Positions 13,781-25,975 of a DNA stretch of 64,000 bases are shown here, one piece after another. The notes beneath the pieces are model-generated. The model saw nothing but the letters and a program-made list of their open reading frames with translations. It searched no databases and was not told the origin of the DNA. The stretch is from Phallusia mammillata (Eukaryota; Chordata; Ascidiacea; Phlebobranchia; Ascidiidae), in assembly GCA_003260075.1 (NCBI GenBank), contig QLIY01000640.1, positions 1 to 64,000 of the forward strand, written 5' to 3'. Each line of letters opens with the position of its first letter. Position 1 is the stretch's first letter. A program made the translations under genes and the position numbers.

Positions 13781-16700
13781 ATGGCATTGGTTTCAGTCCC
13801 TATAGTCATTGGTAGGTTCTGTTACTGCAAGTTTTTTCCTGTCACAAAGGTGGTTAGATTTCCATACCTTCATAAAGATTATCAGAGTTTGTACGGTTTG
13901 CTGGAAGTCAGATGTCAAATTTTGCAGTTGGATCTTTTTGCTTTCATCAATGATTCCGATTTTTTTTTTGCAGGCTGGGATAAGTTTTTAAAACCAGGGC
14001 AGCAACTGTTGGCAATTATTTTCGTTTTGAAGTTATGTTGTAACCTTCAGTGAAATATCACATTGAAAACATTACCTGAAGAACACCTTGCCAAGAGAAT
14101 CCAATGCTGAAAATGCATTGTGCTTATGTAGATCCATGCAAACAGCAAAGGCCACCTGGTTCTAATGTTTGGAGAGGAGGTATAGTTCATGTTTAAACAT
14201 TTAATTTTCAAGTTAAAAAGTATATTTACTATTTGGTGCTTAAAACATTATAAATCATGATTTTTGGCATACTGAATTTATAAGTTAATATCTTCAATTC
14301 TTCAAAATGTGCTATATCTCTTTCTGCATATGGACACAGTGTTTGTTTAGAAAGTAAGTTCATCCTTGATTGTTTGTAGTAAAACCTGATAATTGTTTTT
14401 TTTTTCAGGAAATAACCAAACTATTCCAGAGTGGGCTTTTAAATCTGAATCAGCCCCTGGCAGTCGACAAGTGCAGTTATGGCATTTTATCCTTGAATTA
14501 CTGCAAGATGAACAATACCAGGTATAGAAAACATGAAAATTAAACCTGTTTAGTACCATACATATGTGTCTGGATGGAGAAAATTGTTTGTCTATGAGGA
14601 CAACATGCACAAAATGAGATATGGAACATGGTTGCTTTGCTTTTCAGGATATAATTGCCTGGCAAGGAGAGTATGGAGAGTTTGTGATTAAAGATCCAGA
14701 TGAAGTGGCCAAGCTGTGGGGAATGCGTAAATGTAAACCCCACATGAATTACGACAAGCTCAGTAGGGCATTAAGGTTTGTTTGCCAGTTTGATCTTTGT
14801 TCTATTACTAACAATTAAACCCATGTATGCTGGCTGAGTGCGTTTAAAAACTATTCATCTTTATGTTAAAATTGTATTCTCCCAATGCCTTCAGGGTGAT
14901 TGTAGTTTTATAGGTTTGTTTAAACTGTTGCTTGGAAAGGGGTAAGGAGATTTGCCTTTCCATTCACTATTGTGTGTGATGTCCTAAAACGCCTGTGTTT
15001 TTAAGTCATTTCAACATTGAATCTGAATTTAAACTTACAATTTTAGGTATTACTACAACAAACGTATTCTGTACAAAACCAAGGGGAAGAGGTTCACCTA
15101 CCAGTTCAACTTCCGTGAATTAGCAGCACCAATAGGCCTCACACCACCATTACCCCATCCTAATCACCAGGTAGAGAACATACTAAACCATACCAACAAC
15201 TTTGTACCATGTAAAATGTAATATATTATCAGTTGTAGAAACAATTACCTAAGATTTCGTCTGTTGTTTGTAACTTAACAACATTTCAGTGAAGTTTAGT
15301 GAATCAATGGAGTCTTTGCTTATAACTTGTGCACTTAATAGTTTTACATCTTTGCACTGGGAAATTATGTGTCGAACTCTTTCTGGTGTCAACAACAGCA
15401 CTTCAAGATATAAAACTGCTGTGCACACAAGAATGTGCATTTCAGTGACTAAACCACGCTTTTGTGCTACTATAGATGTCACAAGGTAGTGCAGCAGCTG
15501 CAGCAATGACAGCTCACATGGCTGACCTAACAAGGAGAGCCCAACAGCAGCAGTCACTCTTGCTGTCAGGGGCTGTAGCCAGGCAAAGTAAGTAAACATG
15601 TCAAAAATGTTTGATACAGTTTGGCAATGAAAGTTAAAAAGAGTTGAAACTCCAATTGACCTCATTAGACCAACACACTGAAATCAACAACTGAGTAAAA
15701 AAAATTTTTATAAACAGATGGAACATCACGTTCTGACAACAAAGATGATGTGTTCAATACCTTGCAAGAATCTCCTCTGCAATCACCAGTGGTTGTGGCT
15801 CCTCACAGATTGGGTAAATTAAATTAGTATTTCAAGCATTGTCTCCCCTGCTAGAATTGATTTATCCAGGCTTAATTTCGGGACCATACAAGCATTACAT
15901 TGCTTTGAATATTCCAAAACCAAACAAAAACAAAATGTAATGTAAAACCTAAAAGCTTCCCAAAATATTTTCCAATTTTTTTTGTAGTGTTTCATTTCCT
16001 ATTCCCTATGTTTGCAGCTGCCGCCCGACTTCTTCGAGGTTCTGTAAGTGATGGAAGTGAAGAATCGCTAGCTACATCAGAAAGTGAAGATGTTGCTCGA
16101 ATGATGACTGCACCGATTAGTCCACTAGTGGGTGCTGTGCGCTACAGATGTCACCCATCAGTCATTCCAGGTCACTACCGACACCGAGTGATGCCACCAA
16201 GTGTTGCTGCTCTTCTCTCTCAAGTATCTAGTAAGTTATGAAAAATTTATTGATTGCATGTGAAGAACTTGCATGGTACAAAATTTATTGGCTGTGGTAT
16301 TTTTGTTTAGCATGTTAAAAATTCTACTTTGTTACAAGCCGAATTTTAATTAAAAATTTGAACGTAATAAACGAGTATTGCTCTTCCAGCAGTTTTTATT
16401 GTAAATAATCGACGTTTCTTCATCAGAATAATGGCATATCTTGCAGGACAATTATAATACAATCTGCTGGAAGAGCGATACTCGTTTATACATTATGCCT
16501 GGTAGCAATAGCTTATTTATTTAAACGTACTGTTTATACTTTGCCATATTTTATTGCATTAGTATCTTAATGTGGTAGCAAAACAATTTTGAGGCTGGAG
16601 TCAAACAAGGATATATGTGTATCTACTTATATGATTGACATCGCTTAATTAACCGCACTCCGCCCTAAAATTCATTAGCAATACACATTTGCCTTGTTCG

Positions 16701-19700
16701 TCGCACTTAATCATTGTTTATGCGCAGACAGCCCAAGTGCGCATTCAGGCGCCACGCCGTCGGGAGTCGCCCCTTCGACCCCCACTGGGTTCCGCTTCCC
16801 CCTGCCTCTGTACCCCGGATCGTTACCCACCACTCCCACATATATCAACTACGTTCCCAGCCCCACCTTTTCACCCACCTTCAGCCCCGTTCAAACCGCA
16901 AGTCCGGGTTTGTTGAATCCAAACCGTCGACGCCACTTCTTTTCGTTCGACGTGGATGATATAAAGGCGTATCACGGGTATGTTGTTGTCATTGCGTTAT
17001 TCTTTAAAGATTTAATCTTGCACTGTTCAATTGTTGTGTTGGCATCAACAGATCTGTATATTGGACCATAGTCTTATTACACCTTATTAAGCTAGGGTTT
17101 GGAGCTAATCAAATGGATTGGGAATAGATTTGAATTTTTGACATCTGCATATGCTTTCATGTGCTGAAGCAAATCTCTCCCACATTGCAAACGCAATTAA
17201 AATGTAAAAATACACTCTTTGGGAGAATTTTCGAAACGGTCAGTATGGTGATGATGCAGAGAAATTGGCAATAATAAATCTCACCTGCTGGCTCACGTGG
17301 AGTTGATGATCAATGTGACGAGTTTTTTTTCAGCTTTGACGTGGATGGAGCTTATAGGGCAGCCGAGTTGATAACTTACCGACAGAAACTCAATATCTCG
17401 TGCATAGGCTCTGACGTGTGGCAAAAGCCTTTTTACCGCTAACAAATACAAATCAATACACAGATGGGGCGTTTATAATTCATACCTACGTATGCATATA
17501 TCTATTATCTGAGTACAAAAAAATCTGCACTTAACGGTCCATGCAACTGAATTGCGCTGGCATGAGGTATCAGGTTCGCTGCTCGCGTGTCGATGCTCCC
17601 CCCACTTGACTCCCGTTTTTCTGCGTTGCCAGGCCGCAATCTGACTCGCACGGAAAATCCAGCGAAGCACCCGCAGCAAAGCCGCCGACCAACGACGTGA
17701 AGAGCAACACACAGAACGGGTTCCTTACCCCGCACACCCCGGGAACTCCCCATACTCCATCGATGCTGCTGTCTCCGGGCGCATACCGCCATGCTGATAG
17801 CAATCAACCCTCGAGCGTGCTGAAGTTGCAGAAGCCGCCGCTAAGTAGGAAACGAAGGTGAGAATCAATGAAAGCTTATAATGCTGTGAATAAGCAAAAG
17901 CATTACCTTTGTTTACCGTTTTTTTGTCGTCTGCGCTTCGTGCAAGTGTGTTTGTGCAAAAATGTGTGCACTACAACGTACTTGTGTCAACAACAAACTA
18001 GTAAATAGAAAACTGTCTAAGTTTGGTTGAATAGCTGTAAAAGTTATATATACGAAGTTTCGCATTGTTCTAGCAAAGCAGCTAACGCAGTTGCATGCTA
18101 ACAGTTTTATAAAGACCTTTTCCTTTGGTTTCACTATTCTGAAGTGAAATATGTAGTCCTTTAAAAATACTTCGCATTTGCTGAATTTAACACGCCTATC
18201 TGACATACTTTTGTTGTTTGGTGTAGCAGTATTTCTGACCACGGATGCACATCCAAGCTAATCAAGTCGGAAGGGCGGGAAGGTGAATCGAAAAACGAAA
18301 GAAGCAGGTCGGACGATGCACAGACGGTGCCAAGCGGCAAGTGCGACAACGTCTTTGACGACGACGATGGCGCAAAAGGAAGTAAAGACGGAAAAACATC
18401 TTCCCGCAAACTGTCACTGGAACCGGCACCACAAGGAAAGCCTCCCAAACTGCGATTCATGGTATGCGTTCATATATCCGTGTTTAGTGTCGGCATATTA
18501 GTCATACGTAAATAACAATGTGGGTTCGGATGTTTACGGTCGCATATTTCAATTAATATCATATTGTGTACGTTAGTTGAGCGACTAAAGCGACTATTGA
18601 ATTTCACCAGTCGGCGATTTCATTGTTCCTATAGCGCGTCATATGAATGAATGAATAAATGAGCAAGCGTCGGTCGCGCACGGAACGAAACCGCGGCTAA
18701 GAAACCTTTCAGTAGGCAATAAATCTCACCCACACATCGCACTTTTCCGGGAAGCGACCTGTAACCTCTCCCTCTTTCCCAGCTGCTTTTGGCACGTTCT
18801 TGCGCTTCCTAGATTGTTTACTTCCGCTAAGGCAGTGTTACTCAACCAGCGGGCCATGGGCCATAGGTCCAGATTAGTTTGATTATTTTGACTTTTTTGT
18901 TTTACAGTCTCACAATCAAGATGAAAGCGACGCTGTGAGTGAAAGATTCGGCAACTGTCTTTCCCTCAATTCGCCTTCCACTATCGCCAAGTCACCATCG
19001 GCATTTAATTTTCCATATCCAAGCTCATCGCCAGGTATGCCTTACTTTAATTGAACATTCATCAAAGCAAATCTATCCTCAACTTGTGAGGAAAACAATG
19101 GCAAGTGAACTATAATGAACTAAAAACTTTAAGGGCTAACCTTTAAAACAACTATTTAAAGTTTTCTTCCAATATTTTTTTACAATTTTATTCCGCTTCT
19201 TAGCACCTAAATATTCGCCCAAGTATCAATATCTAGCTTAGTAGTTGCCAGAAAAGCTTCCAGACATTACTTTATGATAGGCAAGAAGATGAAATATACG
19301 GCCGCTCTCACTACCCTGATTTTAAGTATTTGTGACGTAATATTAGCTTAAGAGAAGTTTTTGTAGAGGGTGCTTAGTGCTTGACAGAACACTTACAGTG
19401 TTTTGGTCCGTCTCTACAGTCACGCATATGTCAATCACTGTACTGTTTCAGGTTTTCTGCTGCCGCGTCCATTCTTCCCCTTCCAGCCTCCCCCACCACC
19501 TCCAGCCCGCGCCAAGAAAAGCGGTCACAGCATCCGCGATATTCTGGGTCGAAACAGCGACGAAGAAGAAGAAGAGGAACGCCAGCACGCATCCAAATCC
19601 GAGGCATCTTCGTCCCCGGAAGGTGACAAATCGACAAGTGACGTCACAACTTCGTCATCGAAGGATGATGACGAACAAATGAGTGTGGACAGTGGTTCGG

Positions 19701-19819
19701 TGATGCCAGACAGTGAAAAAGATTCCACAAAGACCGAAGTTTCGAATCGTCAGTCGGATTTGAGTTCTGACGAAGACGTTAACGTCGACGTTGATGACGA
19801 AGAACAGCTGTGGGACTGA
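13781..19819 (+). CDS. ERF: ETS-domain transcriptional repressor of the ERF/ETV3 group
   Basis: Nuclear repressor that binds GGA-core ETS sites and is inactivated by ERK phosphorylation in vertebrates. Exons: 13781-13811 (tentative), 14409-14521, 14648-14775, 15047-15170, 15476-15587, 15718-15813, 16018-16230, 16728-16977, 17633-17857, 18230-18461 (or from 18227), 18908-19034, 19452-19819; 672 residues against about 550 in mammals. The ETS domain is N-terminal, as in ERF/ETV3, with [14 protein letters not shown] leading in, LWHFILELL, and the recognition helix [17 protein letters not shown]. Downstream are a Pro-rich [15 protein letters not shown] stretch and an FSF motif ([11 protein letters not shown]) matching the ERK-docking region of [16 protein letters not shown] segment and PPKLRF also have ERF counterparts. 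The last exon holds an HSIRDIL motif and acidic runs. The first exon is a guess: its phase and GTAGGT donor fit, but a 10-codon exon needs transcript support. Confidence 0.92.
16368..16488. mobile_element. Foldback/MITE-like element in an ERF intron
   Basis: Two 25-nt arms, 16368-16392 and 16464-16488, are inverted copies with one mismatch, separated by 71 nt. The sequence lies within the intron between 16230 and 16728. No clear target duplication was seen, so the exact ends and class are unknown. Confidence 0.65.
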
Positions 19820-21010
19820 TGACGTGTGACGTGTGACGTGTTTTTACTGCGAATATTGAAGTTTTAATTGATTTCGTTTTTTGGCTGGTTTCGTTTTGTA
19901 TTGCATTACTCGTTGGTTACTTTTATACTACTGCTTTTCATTTTGCTGCTCCAATTCGCCGCTCAGCCCCCATCCAGGCGTTTGCTTTTTACGACTAAAA
20001 GTTCATTTCGTTTTTGTACACGTTGGTTTTATGCGACAATCCAAGCAGTCACGCCCGGGCAGATCGGGTCCTAAGTTCGGCTGTCAATCAAAATTTCCCC
20101 GCTCTGCTTTCGTCCGAGTGCCATTGACCCAATGTGACGAACAGACGAACTAAGTGCAGTACACAAACACCAGTTTACCTCCCACTCTGTACCATAGCAC
20201 AGCTTCCATGCAAATTTGCCAGACCAGGGCCGACGCGCGCGATTTAAGTTCAAATTTGATTTTGTACTTTTTCTGTCACACCTGTGGTTGTTTTCTGACC
20301 TATGCCGCTGCCAATCACGAACTTTGCGTAAAGTGCCTGCGTGATGCCGAAACTTGACACGTTCTAGTGTAGTCGACGTCTTTCGCGCGCATACGTACCC
20401 TATTATTACCCTTACATTACATCGTGATCGCCGTGTTGCTTTTTTTGTACAGCGCCACCTTACGAAATGTGAGATGCCGAGCTCGATAGACATGCGATTG
20501 AAGTTTTTTATGTTGGAAGCCCAGCGATTCTATTAGTGCCATGTCCAGCCACGTGCAATCCAGCGTGTTTGTCTCCGTCAACCTGTTGCAAACCACCTTC
20601 TGAACTCGAACCATCAACGATACCTTTTACCTTACTCGCGTTAAGCGAATTTAATAAGCAAACATATCCCGAAATAAATGTTCAACATCTACCTTCTGCA
20701 TGCAAAGTCCGCCACCACTGGCCAAATGTATCTCCTTTTATGTCCGTCCTACGGGGAAACCCAAAATCTTACCTATTTTGTAAAGTTACTTTCGGAGATT
20801 TCGTTGTTTTTAGCTGAAAGTTGGGCGACTTGGTCTTTTGCAAGTTTCAGCTTCCCATCCCAGGGTGGCTGCGTTTTGCATTTGTTCTATTGTTGTTGCC
20901 GTCGTTTGTTCTCATGTTATTTCCTCCACTTTTAAGTGTACAAACTTTTTGCGTCTTTCGCTTGCAAGGGTATCGCGCTTCGCTTCGTTTACTAATTTTC
21001 TTAATAAAAC
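19820..21010 (+). other. Probable ERF 3' untranslated region
   Basis: Follows the ERF stop codon with no recognisable coding sequence. AATAAA occurs near 20675 and again at 21003-21008; the second is a reasonable polyadenylation signal. The convergent granin-like gene ends at 21491, leaving about 480 nt between the two tails. Confidence 0.5.
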
Positions 21011-21158
21011 CCTTTTAACGCCTTCGCGAGTGTTAGTATGTCAGACCACAATTGGTAGGAAAAATGTGCTTATTTTTAAACCTTAATGTAGCTTTGAGGT
21101 TTTCTTCCTTGGGTGACCAAACCATGAAGCATAAACACTAATAAAATTCATAGTGTGT

Positions 21159-21276
21159 CAGCCCATTGAAGGCGTTATACCGAATCAACCGGTCACCGAG
21201 AATTCCCATACGGCAAGTGATCGCTGATTTGCATGAACGCTCCAGGGCTGACCCGTTATGAATTTATGTTCATCTT
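21159..21276. repeat. Dispersed repeat, copy 1
   Basis: Resembles 34882-34980 in the same orientation: both begin with a CAG-CCCATT word, share a GATCGCTG/GATTGCTG core and end in an almost identical segment finishing TTTATGTTCATCTT. Divergence and small indels between the copies suggest an old interspersed family. Its class is not clear to me. Confidence 0.6.
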
Positions 21277-21490
21277 CACTAATAAAACTGTTTTATCAAA
21301 TTGAGCAACCTTCAACGAACAATACAGAAACAAGCAATCATCAGCAGTGTGTAGAAATCTGCGTGCGCATTCACAAATACTGTATTCCACGGTCACAGTA
21401 CGACACAACCACAAACGCGGGCGACTAGAAAAACTGCAAACGGCGAAATATGGATAATTTACAAAGCAACACATTTGATGTAGGTCTATA

Positions 21491-24400
21491 TTAATGTGCC
21501 GATTCTTCTGGCTTGTTGGTCTTTAGTCGGTTTAGGTCCTCACTAAGTCTCGAAATATCCATTTCAACACGAAATAATGCATCCAAGCGGTCCTGAAGAC
21601 AATGCATGAAAGTTGGTTATCCGTATGAGGGCGTGCGAGAGGTGAAGTACATTACGTCTGTACTTAACCCTATTTCCAGGTTTTGTAAATAGCATAATCT
21701 GTAATTTCGTAGGAGAACTAATGTACTAAAATAGAACTAAAGAGTACTGTTTGCAAAATAATCGTTGAGAGCAATCAATAGGGCGCAGGGCTGCCACTGA
21801 GAATTTTAAGATATCCCAAGGTTCCCTCACCAAAAATCCCAAGGTTTGTCCAAAATCCCAAGATAGCAAAAAAATGGCAAATACACAGTTTAAATCCTAG
21901 CTGGAGCAGGCAAACATAATCTTTATAATTACACCAGGTCCCAGCCATCACGAACCTTTGAAAAGGCGATAAGAAATACCAGAAAAATACAAAAGAAAAA
22001 AAAAAATTTTTTTTGGACATTTGTTTTTACTGGCACATGACCCCCCCCCCCAGCCTGTAGTACTGGCCTGACTCACTAGTTTTGACAGGGAATTTCAATA
22101 AACTTACACGGCTTTAAACACAAATGTGATGAAGCACTGTTACGCAATTACATAAAAAGATGATTTTTGCAAAAGGATAATTTTTGTTCGCCACAATAGT
22201 ATTAATTGTATCTCAAACGTATTAAACGGATAATTTAAAAAAATCCCAAGGTTTAAAAAGTTTTTCCCAAGATCCCAAGCTCAGCACTGAAATCCCAAGA
22301 TCTCGGGAAAAATCCCAAGGAGTGGCAGCCCTGATAGGGCGTGACATTAAACTATAGAAAACAATGTACTCGTCTAACGTGATCTGTTTCGGCTTCATAA
22401 CGCAGTTAATTATTTAATGTTACTCCACGAATTTGATCTAATGCGACATATCAGACAAAAAATCAATTTCGACCGAAGTCGATGACAGCAGTATTGCGGA
22501 TTTCCCTTCAAACAAAAAGAAATGAACATTGACCAAAATGTCATTGTAATGATCAAGCAAACATCCCAGCTGGTAGCAACTTTCGACTAATCAATGTTTC
22601 ATACTGACTTCGAGATTACGTGGAAACGACTTTACGATTAGGATGGGACGTCTTTGTATCAAACACATCGGGCCAACGCAAAACACATCAATAATTTAAG
22701 TTTCCCATTGTCCGATGGAAAGTGGACAATGCTACGCATGACTGGCAGTTAGCTCTTCAAAAATCGTTACTGTTTCAAGTTAATAAAGATCTGTCTTGTT
22801 GTCGACCCGAGAAACGTAATATACAACAATACCAAACCATACACTCACATCTTTTTTTCCCATAAAGCTTTGCATAGTATTTGCAATTTTTAAGTACATG
22901 ACATATGGTCCACTTAAGGGACAGACCAGTAAATTGGAATGTAACCAGCCACAGGTCATTGGCACGTAGCACGTCACGGACAGTGATTTACTGCGCTTAA
23001 ATTATGCACGAATATCGGCGCGCACAGGCTGGTTAATTAGTGACCTGCTGGAACAAGATGTATAAATTATATGGATGCATTGATCCACAGTACCCCCGAG
23101 ACCTACCTCATCAATGTTATTTTCGTCCATCTCCTCCGCTTTCTCATTGTCAACGGCGCTGTTAATTTCCCTTCCCTCGTCTATGTTTGCTGTGTATATA
23201 ATGTATAAACCTTCAGATTTTTGTTAAGCTCAAAGGTTAAAAAGGCTGATTTTATTTGAACCGGTCGTTTACTATTGGCGGTTTTAATGTTTGTTTGACT
23301 TTTTTGCACAATCCTTGTAGAAAAGTGCATTAGATCCTGACTTTGCCGACGCTGTAATGAAAAGCGCTTCATAATTAATGAACTAGATGATGTTGAAAAC
23401 GATGAGTAACCCCCATGTCAACCACCAGACATTTTGACGAATAGGTCAATTTTGCATCATAAAATATGTTTGGCTGACCTTCTGGAGCTACTTCAGAATC
23501 GAACTCCTCTTCTTGGTCGTTTGTGGCTTCCTCTGGTTGTTCACTTGTTGAGAGCATTTGCTTTTGAAGGTATTTTAGTGGAATTATTAGAAACTCGTCG
23601 CTGTCCGAATTCAGAGAGGTCATGAATGGTTCAGCCTCATCCAATCTGCTGTCACCTTTTTCCTCGTCAGAGTTATCTATTACAGCAATTGTATAAAAAC
23701 TCATGCGATAGTATGAACTTTGCACTTTTAATAAAATGGAAATTGTTTTATTCTTCGTTAGTTGAGTTTAGAAAATAGTCATGCCAACAACACGATCGAA
23801 AACCCTCTTCAAATCACAATCGATCACCGACCCAAGTAATTACAATAATCGATTGCATTCATTGTCGAAACACCTTTATCTTCTAACAACAATCACAAAG
23901 CTGTTTATCACCTACCAGACCCTTGAGAGATTTGTGCTTTCTTTTCGGGTAGAGTGTTGTCACCTTCGTCATCTAAATATGACATAAACTTTACAATTAA
24001 TAAGACGTCATAACTTATGACAGTTTTATTGAGATATTATATGATCATCTTTTTGAGATTTTTATTTTTAGGATTTTATACCTTCAACGGCCACAGGCAT
24101 ATTTCTTTTAACATCAATCAAATCTTCTGCATTTTCGTCAGCACTTTTAGATCGAGCATCGTTGCTCTGCGCACCTTGCAACTGTGACGTAAGATCGAGA
24201 AGTTGGGTTTGTAGATCGACTTTGCTCTTCTCGGTTGTCGGCAACTTTGTGGCTGGTTGTTCTTTGAAACACGATACCGATATTGATTTATTCATGGCTA
24301 TAGGATCGGATAGCTTGTGTACAAAATAAGCTTCGTGTGGCTTAGTTTAGTCCTAAAGTGCACTTACCAATCTTTATGTTGTCTTCTTGCAACGAACCCA

Positions 24401-25764
24401 GCATCGTTTTGCACGTGGCCGACATTGCTTCGTCACTTCCCGATGCCATTACTGTGATTACTTCCATGATGCAGTCAAGTGTCTATTGATAAAAATACAA
24501 AAATGGATGAACACGACGATACCCAAACTAGGATAAGGTACAACAAAGCATGTTTGGCGTCACTGAGGAAAACATTGTCTCGAAAATAACTTCGGTGTGA
24601 GCGTCACAAGGCACTCTATTATATGTGTCCAATCGCGTCATAAAAGAATTCCGACAATTATACCTTAATCCCGCGCTTTCCAGCTGCCGTTATTACCTCA
24701 CAGCATAAAAATTAACGCACCTGCTGCCACCGAAAGAATTTCTCTTTCCACCAAAAATAATTCGTGTTTGGTCGATATGCCAATTATTATATTTTTTAAT
24801 TTTAACACCGTTTTTGCTTTTGCGTTGCATTGCTGAAGAGCACAACGAGTGCAAATGGTGAGTTTTCTTGAAATACTTGACATTTTGATGAAACAGCATT
24901 TGATAAACCACGAAATAAGTCTTAACAAAATAGGTTGAACATCGCACACAGATTTACCGCATCATCGTTGTTTGTTTTTTGCGTGTCATCATTTTCAGTT
25001 TCTAACGTTTCATTTATTACGGTAGTTGGGACATCCGAAGCTTTTGGCAAAGGACTGGCATGCAAACCTGGCAAAAGAAGGACAAATCAAACAATCTTTT
25101 AAAAAACAATAAACACAAAAATCTTTAGGCCTATTTGTCTGAAGTTGTCAGTTTTTCAACAGCAGGCACAAGCGGCAGCTGTGGAACGCAGCCCTCCTTG
25201 TAGCGATATATTGATTTTTTTCCTGATTATGCGTTGATTAAAACCCAATACATATGCGACATCGGCGCAACTCCTTAAATATTTCACCACCTTTAACCTC
25301 GAATCGATGTTGTTTCATCTTTGGTTAAGACAGCATGAGAACCACATACACACACAACTGAAATGTACATATTAATAATTTGTTTGATCATATTGCGAAA
25401 TGTTTTTCAACGCGTAAAAACCATTTTAATTTGCCGCAGATAATCGGACGAAGTTTTTCTGGGATACAGAAATGTTTTTTATCCTTTAAATGACATGTAG
25501 TATTTCCGATCATAAACTCTGCCTTGTGAAAAGTGTTTAATGGATAAAAGAGATAAACTGCTTTTCGGAACACGTAACTCCATTAATATTTAACGAGGAT
25601 TAATTCCATATAACATCAAATCCGCGCTTCTTTTGAACACGCATTCTCAGCACATCGCTATTTTACAAAAAAAGATAGCCAAATCCGGTATATTTGGCAC
25701 ATTTTTTACCTGCAGCGGTGATTCCAAGCAATAACATTACATATAAAAACATTCCAGTACCCAT
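21491..25764 (-). CDS. Secreted acidic granin-like protein (chromogranin A/B-like)
   Basis: Exons in transcript order: 25710-25764, 24958-25067, 24368-24482, 24082-24297 (or to 24261), 23916-23972, 23479-23676, 23107-23189 (or to 23180), 21491-21592; 311 residues. Exon 1 encodes a signal peptide (MGTGMFLYVMLLLGITAAG). Exon 3 carries C59 and C79 as C-x19-C, opening CIMEVI and closing ATCKTMLGSL; chromogranins A and B have an N-terminal disulfide loop of almost the same size and residues. The middle is rich in Glu and Asp, with KR (in DVKRNMP) and KK (in PEKKAQ) as possible convertase sites. The last exon (DRLDALFRVEMDISRLSEDL) resembles the C-terminal granin amphipathic signature. Vertebrate CHGA also has eight exons. 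The expected role is dense-core granule cargo or peptide precursor; that is inference. Two acceptor choices (exons 4 and 7) are in frame either way. The donor at 23478 (GTCAGC) is weak. Confidence 0.75.
21786..22333. mobile_element. hAT-type non-autonomous element in the granin-like gene's last intron
   Basis: Ends are inverted copies, CAGGGCTGCCACT at 21786 and AGTGGCAGCCCTG ending at 22333, flanked by a perfect 8-bp duplication ATAGGGCG at 21778-21785 and 22334-22341. An 8-bp target site and CAG...CTG ends are typical of hAT. The 548-bp interior has repeated TCCCAAGG words and no transposase. A C run sits at 22041-22051. Confidence 0.9.
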
Positions 25765-25926
25765 TTTTTGTACAATTTTAATCAACAGCCTATTGTTATG
25801 ATTCCTGTTTTATTCAATACCTGAGAATACTAAACTGTTAAGCACAATCCAAGGACATTTTTCGCATCTCTCTAAGATAACCCTCTGCACACTAACACTT
25901 TAACCAAATGGATTCAAGGTTCCCCC

Positions 25927-25975
25927 TTTTATATACCCGGTGCCTGACGGTTACATAATTACACAAGGCACGTCA
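25927..25975 (-). promoter_or_regulatory. TATA box and CRE-like site of the granin-like gene
   Basis: On the minus strand TATATAAAA lies at 25935-25927, about 160 nt before the start codon at 25764. TGACGTG, a CRE-like half site, is about 40 nt further upstream (25975-25969). Vertebrate chromogranin A promoters have a proximal CRE just upstream of a TATA box, so the arrangement matches. An A/T-rich ATTATGTAA word lies between the two. The transcription start was not determined; about 30 nt below the TATA box would put it near 25895. Confidence 0.6.

Noticed and set aside
18835-18870. CAGTGTTACTCAACCAGCGGG as the end of another hAT element in an ERF intron
   Set aside because: Only one end found; no matching inverted end or target duplication nearby.
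23375-23478. Read-through of the granin-like exon 6 to a stop near 23375
   Set aside because: It would lose the following acidic exon and the granin-like terminal exon, which chain in phase from 23479.
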